Positions 24,514-35,357 are shown, counted from the stretch's first letter. The stretch is 41,785 nucleotides of DNA from Gammaproteobacteria bacterium (GCA_009844085.1 VYCF01000023.1:1-41785), one strand, 5' to 3'. Program-made: numbers and translations. Notes: generated by a model from the letters alone, not told the origin.

Positions 24514-25031
24514 TTGACCAACTCCGCATACTTCAGGCGCTTGCCTTGCATTCGCGAAACGATGTCACCTATCTGGTCGATGGTTTCTAACTGGCGGATA
24601 TTGTGGCGGTAATGGAACTCCTTAGGGAAGGGCGACCCTGCGTACACTTGCGCGTCGTCTGAATAGACGGTTGCTGTTCCCTCGACGTACCGCACCACGA
24701 ATTTCTGCAACGAATCTTGATCCGTATTATCTTCGACTTCCGCCGAAACTTGACCGGTTTTTCGGTCTTTGATCTCGGCGACCTTCCACAACCGGTGCAG
24801 GCGCATTGAACTGGCGCTCTTGACATTCAGCCTGCGACTGTCGTTGCGCTGGTGGGTCTTGTCGGATCCTTTCCGTGTTTGGTCTAGCATTTCGATCACT
24901 GATTTATGTAACCCCCAACTGAAAGTTAAGTTCTCCAAATTTGCTGTCAATTCAATACCCTGTATATAGTCTGTGTAAAACTTGTTGGTAATGAACACAG
25001 CAAGAATACTGTATAAATAGACAGTATTCAA
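24510..25031 (-). pseudogene. IS1595-like transposase remnant fused to a foreign 3' tail
   Basis: The open frame is 173 codons. Its middle (KVAEIKDRKTGQVSAEVED, then VEGTATVYSDDAQVYAGSPF) resembles the DDE core of ISXO2/IS1595 transposases, including the Asp of VYxDDAxxY. The usual continuation with the Asn-His-Ser-Val-Gly-Glu-Tyr-Val and Asn-Gly-Ile-Glu-Ser-Phe-Trp blocks is missing. Instead it ends with [19 protein letters not shown] and a Lys-rich tail, which probably belonged to another gene, perhaps a small restriction-modification component. The 5' portion (25031-24890) is AT-rich and looks unlike any transposase. The stop overlaps the methyltransferase start (ATGA). Confidence 0.6.
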
Positions 25032-25037
25032 CTCTAT

Positions 25038-25074
25038 CTACCGATTCGGATACGTGGAGATCAGGCGGGCGGCC
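25038..25074. repeat. Right copy of the 37-bp imperfect direct repeat
   Basis: Last 12 codons plus stop of the cyclase-like gene, matching 23229-23265 at 32 of 37 bases. The similarity stops at the TAG on one side and about 34 bases into the gene on the other. The low-G+C segment from about 23.27 to 25.03 kb lies between the two copies. Confidence 0.55.
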
Positions 25075-26375
25075 TGGCTGTCGAGCAATTCGCCGTGTTC
25101 CTCGGGGGGCTCAAGCGCCAATAGCACTTCGGCGTCGTCGGATTCCGCATCGAAGGGGTCGGCGTTGACGCGCGCGTCGGCGCCGGCGAGCTGGTAGCAG
25201 TCGGCGCTGATCAGCAGATTGTTGTCCGGGCATTCGTTGCAGATCTGCCGGGCGCGGTCGGGGGTTTCGCCGATCAGGCTGTCGTTGGCGCCGGAGACCG
25301 GCGAATACAGCCTGGCGGGAACGACGCCGCTATGGGCGGCAAGCGTGAAACTGGCGTTGGTGCGAACGCCCTTTGGATGGGTGTTGAGATGTTCCACCAG
25401 GCGCAGGAACAACTGCCCGGCGTAGATGGCGTAACAGGCCTGCTCTTCGGCCGCGCTTGCCCAGTCGAAGGAGATGAGAATCTCGTCCTCGTGGCAATAG
25501 CTGATGTGGCCGTTGTATACGCGGGCGATCTGACCGGCGAAGAAGTAGTAGCGTTCGAGCAACTGCAAGGCGTGGTCCCTGCTCATGGCCGTGGCGAGGG
25601 AGAAATAGTTGCTCATGCGGACGACGAGCAGGCTGATCTCTTCCGAACGCCATGCCGCGCTGTCCACCGGCTCGGTTTCCCCGTCGTATCGGTCGAGGAA
25701 GGTGTAACGGGTGAGGAAATTCGCCGTGGCATTATATTGCCTCGTCAGATTGGCGAGTTCGTCCTGTCCGGAAACATCGGGAGACTCGACGATCTCCCCC
25801 CGCCTCATCTTGCCCAGTGAGTAGGACAGCAGATTCAGCGGAAATGCGAGCGTGACCTGAGAATAGGCCGCAACGAAGAGCCAGGCAAACAGCATCATGA
25901 CCAGGGTGGCGCCGCCGATCAAAATCAGGTTGTCGTTCAGCGCGGCGCGCAGATAGCCGAGGTCGAGACCTACGCTGACGGCGCCATGGGTGGTCCCGAG
26001 AAATTCGATGGTGCGGACATAATGTTCGCCGCGCAAGATCGGCCTCGTCAGAATCGCGATCGGGGGATTCGCGTTGGGGGCGCCGGCCGCGGACACGCGC
26101 TGTCCTTGATCGTCGAACAGGATCACCTCGATCACGGCGGGATCCGCCGCCAATTCTTCGAGAATCACGTTGATGCTGATGCGGTCGTCGGCCTGCACGT
26201 GCTCGGCCAGCAACTCGGCGGCCTGCCGCGCGACGGTCGCTCCGAGCCGGTCGGCCTGGGCTTGCAGCACGAGGCGCGTGTGATAGCTGCTGATGAGCCA
26301 GAATACGCTCATGGCGAGCAACAGGGCCAGGACGGCGGTCAGGGAAAAGCGGGAGGCAATGCGGGTGAATCTCAT
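25038..26375 (-). CDS. Membrane sensor with HAMP-like linker and degenerate class III cyclase-like domain
   Basis: A 445-residue protein: transmembrane segment at about 10-32 (FSLTAVLALLLAMSVFWLI), a periplasmic domain of about 110 residues, a second segment (LILIGGATLVMMLFAWLFVAA), a HAMP-like linker (LGKMRRGEIVESPDVSGQDELANLTRQYN), and a C-terminal domain with the class III nucleotide cyclase pattern (ISLLVVRMSNYFSLATAMS, HALQLLERYYFFAGQIARVYNGHI, EDEILISFDW). The first metal Asp expected in the opening strand is replaced (VVRMSNYF), so cyclase activity is doubtful. The gene lies 38 bases after the GGDEF/EAL gene on the same strand. The true start is 26375; longer open frame upstream is spurious. 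Confidence 0.75.
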   Translation of the reverse strand: MRFTRIASRFSLTAVLALLLAMSVFWLISSYHTRLVLQAQADRLGATVARQAAELLAEHVQADDRISINVILEELAADPAVIEVILFDDQGQRVSAAGAPNANPPIAILTRPILRGEHYVRTIEFLGTTHGAVSVGLDLGYLRAALNDNLILIGGATLVMMLFAWLFVAAYSQVTLAFPLNLLSYSLGKMRRGEIVESPDVSGQDELANLTRQYNATANFLTRYTFLDRYDGETEPVDSAAWRSEEISLLVVRMSNYFSLATAMSRDHALQLLERYYFFAGQIARVYNGHISYCHEDEILISFDWASAAEEQACYAIYAGQLFLRLVEHLNTHPKGVRTNASFTLAAHSGVVPARLYSPVSGANDSLIGETPDRARQICNECPDNNLLISADCYQLAGADARVNADPFDAESDDAEVLLALEPPEEHGELLDSQAARLISTYPNR

Positions 26376-26413
26376 AGCGGCAGGATAATTGCCGGTTAGT
26401 TTGTACGCAATCG

Positions 26414-27697
26414 TCACGAGGCTTCGATACGTATTTCCCGGGGGAAGCGGAAGACGGGCTCGGGGGTGGGTTCGGCCAGACAGTTGCCTTGGGCCAGGGT
26501 CACGCCGGAGTGCCATAGCGGTGGTAGTGTGTTGATGTTTTCCACTAGTGACGCGATCGCCTGGATGTTTGAGTCGCGTAATTTGTGGAGCGTCTGCTGT
26601 AGTTGTCGTTTGCCTTCGCCGGTTCCGTCCGCTGCCAGGTTCATCTTGACGTAGTCGGCTTTGAGCAGGGGCAGGTAGCGGAAAGGGTTGTCGGTCAGGC
26701 CGAAGTTGGTTACGGCGAGGCGGATTTCGAGGCTGGCGAGGTGTTCGCACAGGTATTGCACGTGGTGCTGGGCGATAAGGATGTCGATTTCGCTGATTTG
26801 TACTACGAGTTGACGCGCCAGGTGCTGCTGGTCGGCAAGTTGGGTGCGCAGCCAGTTGAAAAACTCGGTGTCGACCATGGAATTCTGGGTCAGGCTGACG
26901 AAGAAGCACAGGCCGGGCTGGTTCTTCTCGCGCAGGATGCCGAGCGTGCGGCTGATCAGTTGCCTGTCGATGGCGCCGCCGAGCGCGTTCTGCACGGCGA
27001 TTTCGAACATGCGCACGGGTGCGAGCCGGCCCTTGTCGAGCGGCAGGTGGCAACGCACTTCGTAGCGTTCGACGCCGTCGGGCATGAGGCTGACGATCGG
27101 CTGGAAATTCAGCGCCAGCGGCTGGCGTTCGAGGGCCGGGCCCAATTCGAGCGGGTCGAAACCGTCGACTTCATGCATCGCCGACAGCCTTTGTTCGCCA
27201 TGGCGGCGGAACAGGGTGACGCTCAACTGGTGCCGGGCCCGGGCGAACAGCACTTCCGGGCCGGTCACGCCGGGCTCGGCCGAGGCCAGGCCGACCGCGC
27301 ATTTCAGTTCGAGTTGCGGCGGGATCGATTCGGACACCGCCGATTGCAGCGCCTGCTTTATGCGATCGGTGATCGGCCTGGCGTTGACGCTGTTCTCGTT
27401 GCGCAGCAGCAGAACGAATTCGTAGTTCTCGCAGCGGCAGAGCATGACCCCGTCCGGCAGGTTGTGCTGCAGCAGCCGGGCGATATCGCTGAGCAGGAAG
27501 CTGGCGTCGGACTTGCCGACCCAGGAGCGGATTTCGTAGAAGTTCTCCAGTTGCAGCAAGGCCAGGGTTGCCGGCCGGCCGTCATCCAGCGCCCGCCGCA
27601 GGGCGTCTTCGAGCCAGGCGCGGTTCGGCAGCCCGGTCAGAGGGTCGAGATGTTCGTTCGGCAGGTGCGCCGCTCGTGTCTGCAAGGTCCCGTCCAT
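26414..27697 (-). CDS. Degenerate GGDEF-EAL protein
   Basis: A 427-residue protein with a GGDEF-type N-terminal domain (LDPLTGLPNRAWLEDAL at residues 17-33) and an EAL-type C-terminal domain (ALNFQPIVSLMPDG...). In the first, the GGDEF signature is replaced by RCENYE, so it should not make c-di-GMP. In the second, the EAL motif is replaced by YEVRCHL and the metal-binding DDFG by TNFG, although SLVEN and LAQGNCLAEP are kept. It is probably a binding or protein-interaction module instead of a cyclase or phosphodiesterase. AAGGAGA precedes the ATG. It lies between epmB and the cyclase-like sensor, likely in one operon. Confidence 0.88.
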   Translation of the reverse strand: MDGTLQTRAAHLPNEHLDPLTGLPNRAWLEDALRRALDDGRPATLALLQLENFYEIRSWVGKSDASFLLSDIARLLQHNLPDGVMLCRCENYEFVLLLRNENSVNARPITDRIKQALQSAVSESIPPQLELKCAVGLASAEPGVTGPEVLFARARHQLSVTLFRRHGEQRLSAMHEVDGFDPLELGPALERQPLALNFQPIVSLMPDGVERYEVRCHLPLDKGRLAPVRMFEIAVQNALGGAIDRQLISRTLGILREKNQPGLCFFVSLTQNSMVDTEFFNWLRTQLADQQHLARQLVVQISEIDILIAQHHVQYLCEHLASLEIRLAVTNFGLTDNPFRYLPLLKADYVKMNLAADGTGEGKRQLQQTLHKLRDSNIQAIASLVENINTLPPLWHSGVTLAQGNCLAEPTPEPVFRFPREIRIEAS

Positions 27698-27726
27698 GGA
27701 CAGATTCTCCTTGATGAGTTGGAAGC

Positions 27727-28737
27727 CTATATCAGCCGGGTCTTGGCGGGTTCGCCCGGGTCTTCCCGCACCAGGCGGGGCACCAGGTAACCGGGCAGGC
27801 AGGCCTGCAATTCCCGCATGATCGCCTCGGCCGCCTCCAGCGTCACGGCGAAATGCCGCGTGCCGGCGACCCGGTCCGGAAGGTGCAGGTAATAAGGTAG
27901 GACATTCTCGGCAAAAAGCCGTTTCGAGAGCGCGGAAAGCGCGGCGGCGGCGTCATTGACGCCTTGCAGCAGCACCGACTGGTTGAGCAGCATGACTCCC
28001 GCACGGTGCAGCAAACTCAGCGCCGCGGCGACCCGGGCGTCTATTTCCTGCGCGTGATTGCAATGGACGACGACCGCCACACGCTGCCGGCAGCCGCGCA
28101 ACATCGCGAGCAGCTCGCCGCTTACCCGTTCGGGAATTACCACGGGAAGGCGGGTGTGGATGCGCACGGTGGTCACATGGGGAATCCCCGAGATGGATTC
28201 GAGCAGCCAGCGCAGTTGGCCGTCCCCGAGAGCGAGCGGGTCGCCGCCGCTGAGAATCACTTCTTCGATGCTCGCGTCGCCACGGATGTAATCGAACGCT
28301 TCGCGCCATTCCGCGCGCGCCGGGCTGTTCTCGCGATAGTCGAATTCGCGGCGGAAACAGTAGCGGCAATGGATCGCGCAATGCGGAGCCGCGATCAGCA
28401 GCACCCGGCCGCGATACTTGTGCAGCAGGCCGGGGCGCGGATTATAATGGCGCTCCCGCAGCGGGTCGGCCGTGAAACCGGGCGCCTCCCGCTCTTCCGT
28501 GAAGGAAGGCCAGACCTGGCGCAGCAGGGGGTCCCGCCAGTTGCCCTTTTCCATGCGTTCGGCGAAGGCCCGCGGCACCTTCAGCGGGAATTGCGCCAGC
28601 GCCTGTTCGCCGGCGGGATCGAGGCGCTGATCGAGTTGCAGGAAATCGGCGAGTTCCCGCGGGTCGGTGATCAGATCGGACAGGGATTCCTGCCAGAGTT
28701 CCGCCGGCTGGCCGGCTGGAGGCATGGACGCGGGCAT
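27727..28737 (-). CDS. epmB: EF-P (R)-beta-lysine aminomutase EpmB (KamA-type radical SAM)
   Basis: A 336-residue radical-SAM lysine 2,3-aminomutase of the short EpmB type. The iron-sulfur motif is CAIHCRYC, inside LIAAPHCAIHCRYCFRREF. The PLP-binding and core segments are EVILSGGDPLALGDGQLRWLL, TVRIHTRLPVVIPERV, and NQSVLLQGVND. EpmB makes (R)-beta-lysine, which EpmA attaches to Lys34 of EF-P. Divergently placed 36 bases from efp, which itself precedes epmA, so the full beta-lysylation module is together. Confidence 0.96.
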   Translation of the reverse strand: MPASMPPAGQPAELWQESLSDLITDPRELADFLQLDQRLDPAGEQALAQFPLKVPRAFAERMEKGNWRDPLLRQVWPSFTEEREAPGFTADPLRERHYNPRPGLLHKYRGRVLLIAAPHCAIHCRYCFRREFDYRENSPARAEWREAFDYIRGDASIEEVILSGGDPLALGDGQLRWLLESISGIPHVTTVRIHTRLPVVIPERVSGELLAMLRGCRQRVAVVVHCNHAQEIDARVAAALSLLHRAGVMLLNQSVLLQGVNDAAAALSALSKRLFAENVLPYYLHLPDRVAGTRHFAVTLEAAEAIMRELQACLPGYLVPRLVREDPGEPAKTRLI

Positions 28738-28773
28738 GGACCGGTATCCGAGGCAAAGTGAGCGAAAGGCAAC

Positions 28774-29346
28774 ATGACATCCTATTCAACCAACGAGTTC
28801 AAGAGCGGTCTGAAACTGCTGGTAGACGGCGAACCCTGCTCGATCCTGGAAAACGAGTTCGTCAAGCCCGGCAAGGGCCAGGCCTTCAACCGCGTCAAGT
28901 TCCGCAACCTGCTCAACGGCCGGGTCTGGGAGCGGACCTTCAAGTCGGGCGAGTCGCTGGAAGGCGCCGACGTACTTGAACTCGACATGGAATACCTCTA
29001 CGAAGACGGCGAATTCTGGCATTTCATGAAAACCGACGGCAGCTACGAACAACTTGCAGCCGACGCCGCCGCGATCGCCGAGGCGCGGAACTGGCTCAAA
29101 CCGCAAGAGGCCTACCAGGTCGTACTGTGGAACGACAAGCCGATCTCGGTGATCCCGCCCAATTTCGTCGAACTCGAAGTCGTGCAGACCGACCCGGGCC
29201 TGAAAGGCGATACCGCCCAGGGCGGCTCCAAGCCCGCCACCCTGAGTTCAGGCGCCGTGGTCAAGGTGCCCCTGTTCGTCAACGAGGGCGATGTACTGCG
29301 GGTCGACACCCGGACCGGCGAATACCAGAACCGGGTCGCCAGGTAG
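28774..29346 (+). CDS. efp: Translation elongation factor P
   Basis: A 190-residue EF-P, normal length. The modified lysine is Lys34 in [14 protein letters not shown], exactly where beta-lysylated EF-Ps carry it. Domain II and III motifs [25 protein letters not shown], and [13 protein letters not shown] are present. EF-P binds between the P and E sites and relieves stalling at polyproline. The epmA gene begins 8 bases after its stop. Confidence 0.98.
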   Translation: MTSYSTNEFKSGLKLLVDGEPCSILENEFVKPGKGQAFNRVKFRNLLNGRVWERTFKSGESLEGADVLELDMEYLYEDGEFWHFMKTDGSYEQLAADAAAIAEARNWLKPQEAYQVVLWNDKPISVIPPNFVELEVVQTDPGLKGDTAQGGSKPATLSSGAVVKVPLFVNEGDVLRVDTRTGEYQNRVAR

Positions 29347-29354
29347 TTCCCGCC

Positions 29355-30311
29355 ATGGCCGACTGGCGGCCCGCCGCCGGCCCCGAAATGCTGCGGCTGC
29401 GCGCAAAGGTACTCGCACGCATCCGCCAATTCTTCGCCGCACGCGACATACTCGAAGTAGAAACCCCCCTGCTCGCCCCCGCCACGGTCACCGATACGCA
29501 TATCGACTCAATTCCCGCCCAGGTTCAAACCAGGGGCAGCCCGCAAACCTTCCATCTACAGACCTCCCCCGAATACGCCATGAAACGCCTGCTGGCCGCG
29601 GACAGCGGCGCCTGCTACCAGATCTGCAAGAGCTTCCGCCAGGGCGACGCCGGCCCCAGACACAATCCCGAGTTCACGATGCTCGAATGGTACCGCCCCG
29701 GCTTCAGCCTCGAAGAACTAATGACCGAAGTCGAACAACTCCTCCATGAATTCCTGCCGCAGTCACCCATTCCCCGACTAAGCTATCGCGAACTATTCCT
29801 CCGCCACCTCGAAATCAACCCACACCAAATCGAACTCAAACCCCTGCGCCAACTCACCCAGGAAAAACTGCCGGTACACGCCGCCAACCTCGACGCCACC
29901 GACTGCCTGCAACTACTGTTAGGCCAGGCAATCGAACCGAACCTGCCCGAGTACTGCTTCATCCACGATTACCCGGCCGCCCAGGCCGCACTCGCAAAAA
30001 TCGAACCCAACCCGGAAGGTGAACCCGTAGCGCGCCGCTTCGAACTATTCTGCCGCGGCATGGAACTAGCCAACGGCTACGACGAAGAAACCGACGCCAA
30101 GACCTTACGCAAACGCTTCGAACACGACCAACAAAGACGCGCCAACCTAGGCCGCCCAATTCCGGAAATCGACGAAAAACTACTCGCCGCCCTCAATCAC
30201 GGCCTCCCCCCCTGCGCCGGAGTGGCATTCGGCATAGACCGCCTGCTGATGTTACTAAGCGGAGCGAACTCAATCGCCGAAGTACTCACCTTCCCCATAG
30301 ACCGCATCTGA
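29355..30311 (+). CDS. epmA: EF-P lysyltransferase EpmA (GenX/PoxA)
   Basis: A 318-residue class II LysRS-like enzyme without an anticodon-binding domain, as usual for EpmA. Motif 2 is CYQICKSFRQGDAGPRHNPEFTMLEWY and motif 3 is GVAFGIDRLLMLL. Also present are FFAARDILEVETPLLAP and HLQTSPEYAMKRLLA. It ligates (R)-beta-lysine to EF-P Lys34. Codon use in the second half is rich in CTA, TTA and GTA compared with its neighbours, which are dominated by CTG and GTC, so the region may have been exchanged or be under mutational drift. The gene follows efp by 8 bases. Confidence 0.96.
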   Translation: MADWRPAAGPEMLRLRAKVLARIRQFFAARDILEVETPLLAPATVTDTHIDSIPAQVQTRGSPQTFHLQTSPEYAMKRLLAADSGACYQICKSFRQGDAGPRHNPEFTMLEWYRPGFSLEELMTEVEQLLHEFLPQSPIPRLSYRELFLRHLEINPHQIELKPLRQLTQEKLPVHAANLDATDCLQLLLGQAIEPNLPEYCFIHDYPAAQAALAKIEPNPEGEPVARRFELFCRGMELANGYDEETDAKTLRKRFEHDQQRRANLGRPIPEIDEKLLAALNHGLPPCAGVAFGIDRLLMLLSGANSIAEVLTFPIDRI

Positions 30312-30334
30312 CTTCGGATCGAAGCCACTGACGC

Positions 30335-31189
30335 CTAAGCGCCGACTTCTTCAAGCATGTGGTCTATATAGAGCCCGCGCAGCTTGCGGGTCAGGGGTCC
30401 GGGCTTGCCGTCGCCAACGCGATTTCCGTCGATGCTGATCACCGGATGCAGGATGGTCGTCGCACTACTGACAAAGGCCTCATCCGCGGCCAAAGCCTCA
30501 GCCAAGCTGAACGGCCTTTCCTCAAAGGCAATGCCCGCCTCCGCCGCAAGCTCAAGCAACCGTCGGCGCCGAATTCCCGGCAGAACGCGATTCGAAAGCG
30601 GCCGCGTAATCACCTTGCCCTCCATGACGATATACGCCGTCGACGAAGCCCCTTCCGTCACCAGCCCGTCTTCGATCATCCAGGCCTCCCCCGCGCCTTG
30701 ATCCGCCGCGTATTGCTTCGCCAGCACCTGGGCCAGCAGATTGAGCGACTTGATATCGCGGCGCAGCCAGCGGATTTCCGATGTCGTCACCACCGTGATG
30801 CCATTCGCCGCCGAGGGATTTTCAAGCAGGGGCATGACCTGGGTAAAGGCCGCCATGCTCGACGGCGTATTCGCGGGAAAGGTGAACTGGCGGTCCGAAG
30901 CGCCCCGCGTGACCTGCGTATAGACTATGCCTTCCCCAAGCGAATTGCGCGCCACGAGTTGTTCGAGCACCTCCTGGTACTCCGCCTCGGAACAGGGCCA
31001 GGCGATGCCGAGTTCATCCAGACTGCGGGTAAGGCGCTGGAGAAAGTAATCGCGATCCGCGAGCCGGCCGCGAATCACCGGCACGACTTCGTAGACCCCG
31101 TCGCCGAAGACGAAGCCGCGGTCGAAGATCGACACTCGCGCCTCTTCTTCGGGCACGTACTCCCCATTCACGTATACGATCCTGCTCAA
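30335..31189 (-). CDS. dat: D-amino-acid aminotransferase
   Basis: A 284-residue fold-type IV PLP enzyme. The N-terminus RIVYVNGEYVPEEEARVSIFDRGF is typical of Dat. The PLP lysine is in DIKSLNLL, and GLVTEGASSTAYIV and the SNRVLPGIRRRRLLELA segment bind the phosphate. It interconverts D-amino acids and 2-oxo acids, making D-Glu or D-Ala. The start is TTG at 31189, behind GGAG, and overlaps the stop of the acetyltransferase gene as TTGA. Confidence 0.9.
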   Translation of the reverse strand: MSRIVYVNGEYVPEEEARVSIFDRGFVFGDGVYEVVPVIRGRLADRDYFLQRLTRSLDELGIAWPCSEAEYQEVLEQLVARNSLGEGIVYTQVTRGASDRQFTFPANTPSSMAAFTQVMPLLENPSAANGITVVTTSEIRWLRRDIKSLNLLAQVLAKQYAADQGAGEAWMIEDGLVTEGASSTAYIVMEGKVITRPLSNRVLPGIRRRRLLELAAEAGIAFEERPFSLAEALAADEAFVSSATTILHPVISIDGNRVGDGKPGPLTRKLRGLYIDHMLEEVGA

Positions 31190-31707
31190 GCCGTATCTCC
31201 TGTAAACATCGCCGCCACCTCATCAAGGGCCGTGCCAGTCAGGCGCTGCGCGGTCCATTCGTCCATGGCGACCGCTCCCAGCGAGCGATAGAACCGGATC
31301 GAAGGTTCGTTCCAGTCGAGCACCGACCATTCCATGCGCGAGCATTTGCGTTCCACCGCGAGTCGGGCCACCCAGGTCAACAGGCATTTGCCGTAGCCGC
31401 GGCCGCGCATTTCGGGCTTGACGTAGATGTCTTCGAGATAGATTCCCGGCCTGCCGGTAAATGTGGAGAAATTGTGGAAGAACAGTGCATAACTGACGGC
31501 CTCGCCCTGGTACTCGCCGAATACCACCTCCGCGCAGGGATGTTCGCCGAACAGCGTTTCGCGCAACACCTCCTCGGTGGCGACGACTTCATGGGACAGT
31601 TTTTCGTATTCGGCCAGTTCCCGGATCAGCGCGAGGATCAGCCCGCAATCCTCGGCCCGCGCCTCGCGCAGCACGAAATCCGGTAAGCCTGTTGCAATCG
31701 TTTCCAC
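31186..31707 (-). CDS. GNAT N-acetyltransferase, diamine-acetyltransferase-like
   Basis: A 173-residue single GNAT domain. The opening [19 protein letters not shown] and [21 protein letters not shown] are characteristic of SSAT-type diamine (spermidine/spermine) acetyltransferases, and [10 protein letters not shown] is the acetyl-CoA-binding loop. [14 protein letters not shown] closes the fold. The substrate may be a polyamine or another amine; exact specificity cannot be read. The start codon is GTG. It is translationally coupled to dat. Confidence 0.85.
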   Translation of the reverse strand: METIATGLPDFVLREARAEDCGLILALIRELAEYEKLSHEVVATEEVLRETLFGEHPCAEVVFGEYQGEAVSYALFFHNFSTFTGRPGIYLEDIYVKPEMRGRGYGKCLLTWVARLAVERKCSRMEWSVLDWNEPSIRFYRSLGAVAMDEWTAQRLTGTALDEVAAMFTGDTA

Positions 31708-31746
31708 CTCTTTCCGTCTCCAAGTCGCATGGCGCCGGGGCGCTGC

Positions 31747-31752
31747 TATAAT
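31747..31752 (+). promoter_or_regulatory. -10 element of the icd promoter
   Basis: A perfect TATAAT lies 28 bases before the icd ATG, in the gap between the divergent acetyltransferase and icd genes. No good -35 was seen at 17 bp, so the promoter may be activator-dependent or use contacts other than -35. Confidence 0.5.
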
Positions 31753-31779
31753 ACGCGACTTTTTGGGCCGGGGGTCCGG

Positions 31780-34005
<2,226 letters not shown>

Positions 34006-34108
34006 TACGACTCACGTAGTGCGGATTCCGTGGGCGTGACGAAGTTTGTATTTGGGAAATCCTTGGTTTAACTTTGGCGTCACTAAATTTCTGGTGGGAG
34101 ACCGATCC

Positions 34109-35164
34109 ATGAATCGAGTTCAGAGTTTGTCCCTGGCTTTTCTGGTTGCGCCTTTGTTTGCATTTGCGCAGGCGGATATGCCGCCCACGAATGATCTGCC
34201 TAATCCGTATATCACGCAGTCCGGTTATCTGAAGATGCCGGCCGGGCGCAACTGGGGTTCGTCCAGCACTGTTGATTTGCATCCGGACGGCGAAAGCGTC
34301 TGGGTGGCCGAGCGATGCGGCGCCAATATCAACGCCTGCGTACAGAATCCGGACGTCAATCCCGTCATGCTGTTCGACAAGGACGGCAACATGGTGCGCA
34401 GCTTCGGCGCCGGCTATATTTCCTGGCCTCATGGCATTCACGTGGATCACGACGGCAACGTCTGGATCGCCGATGGCCGTGACAATCAGGCCGGCGATAA
34501 TCCGCCCGATGACGCTTACGGCCACCAGGTCCACAAGTTCAGCCCGACCGGCGTGCTCCTGATGTCGCTCGGCAACAAGGGCGGCGGCCGGGACGATGAG
34601 TATTTCTTTACGCCGAACGACGTGCATGTGGCGCCGAACGGCGACATCTTCGTCGCCGAAGGGCATTCCAACAACGAGGGAACTCCGGCGCGCGTGCTCA
34701 AGTTCAACAGCGACGGCGAATTCCTGATGTCTTTCGGGGAGATGGGCGACGGCCCGGGCCAGTTCACCCAGCCCCACGCCCTGGCAATGGATTCCAGGGG
34801 TCGGCTGTTCGTCGCGGATCGCAGCAATAACCGCATCCAGATCTTCGATCAGGACGGCAATTTCATCGACGTGTGGTACCAGTTCGGTCGGCCGAGCGGC
34901 ATCTACATCGACAAGAACGACGTGCTGTATTCGGCGGACTCGGAGTCAGGCTCGGTGAATCCGGCCCATGGCGACTGGCTGCGCGGCATCCGCGTCGGCA
35001 GCGCCCAGACCGGTGAAGTCGAGTTCCTGATTCCCGACCCCGATCCCGACTGCCGCGGCACCTGTACCGCGGAAGGCGTGGTAGCGGACCACAACGGCGT
35101 AATCTACGGCGCCGAAGTAGGCCCGGTCGGCGGTATCAAGCGCTACGTTAGGCCAGTCAAGTAG
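34109..35164 (+). CDS. Secreted NHL-repeat beta-propeller protein
   Basis: A 351-residue protein with a signal peptide (SLALAFLVAPLFAFAQ-like segment, residues about 7-22) and NHL repeats along its length: WPHGIHVDHDGNVWIADGRDN, FTPNDVHVAPNGDIFVAEG, QPHALAMDSRGRLFVADRSNN, RPSGIYIDKNDVLYSADSES, EGVVADHNGVIYGAE. This resembles the peptidylglycine alpha-amidating lyase-like group of bacterial NHL proteins, but the catalytic residues cannot be confirmed here. GGGAG lies about 10 bases before the chosen ATG; upstream frame has no support. A hairpin and a palindromic repeat follow it. Confidence 0.85.
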   Translation: MNRVQSLSLAFLVAPLFAFAQADMPPTNDLPNPYITQSGYLKMPAGRNWGSSSTVDLHPDGESVWVAERCGANINACVQNPDVNPVMLFDKDGNMVRSFGAGYISWPHGIHVDHDGNVWIADGRDNQAGDNPPDDAYGHQVHKFSPTGVLLMSLGNKGGGRDDEYFFTPNDVHVAPNGDIFVAEGHSNNEGTPARVLKFNSDGEFLMSFGEMGDGPGQFTQPHALAMDSRGRLFVADRSNNRIQIFDQDGNFIDVWYQFGRPSGIYIDKNDVLYSADSESGSVNPAHGDWLRGIRVGSAQTGEVEFLIPDPDPDCRGTCTAEGVVADHNGVIYGAEVGPVGGIKRYVRPVK

Positions 35165-35166
35165 AG

Positions 35167-35198
35167 ATTCTGCGGCTCCGCTCCGCTACGCGCAGAAT
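35167..35198 (+). terminator. Hairpin after the NHL-repeat gene
   Basis: ATTCTGCG (35167-35174) pairs with CGCAGAAT (35191-35198), 8 bp with a 16-base loop, 2 bases after the stop. There is no T-run. It may act as a terminator or as an mRNA 3'-end structure. Confidence 0.45.
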
Positions 35199-35213
35199 GA
35201 CGGGCTATCGATT

Positions 35214-35353
35214 CCGCACAATGTGAGTCGCCGTTGGCTGGCAGGGGGTTCAGCGGGCGTGCGAGACATGGATGTCGAGCCCGAAGCCTACATGGATGTA
35301 TTTACGGCGTCCGCTGAACCCCCTGCCAGCCGACGGCGACGGATCGAAGCCAC
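35214..35353 (+). repeat. Palindromic repeat element, full copy A
   Basis: About 140 bp. The arms 35227-35256 and 35311-35340 are a 30-bp inverted repeat with one mismatch (GTCGCCG at the outer end, TTCAGCGG at the inner end). The centre contains the small palindromes GACATGGATGTC and TACATGGATGTA. The outer right end is GGATCGAAGCCAC. It fills the gap between the convergent NHL-repeat gene and parC, ending 4 bases before the parC stop. Related copies lie at 40240-40383 and 41718-41785. Confidence 0.85.
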
Positions 35354-35357
35354 AATC

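Noticed and set aside
26376..27053. An N-terminal extension of about 225 codons in front of the cyclase-like sensor.
   Set aside because: It runs antiparallel-frame through the GGDEF-EAL gene, is rich in Arg and Pro and has no domain. The ATG at 26375 starts a proper membrane segment.
35223..35353. A continuous open frame through the palindromic elements (a conserved SRR...DMDV...FTASA...RRRRIEAT peptide) that could be called a small gene.
   Set aside because: Copies A and B are both open in this frame, but differences between them change amino acids about as often as not, and the copies are inverted repeats. The frame is a by-product of the repeat.
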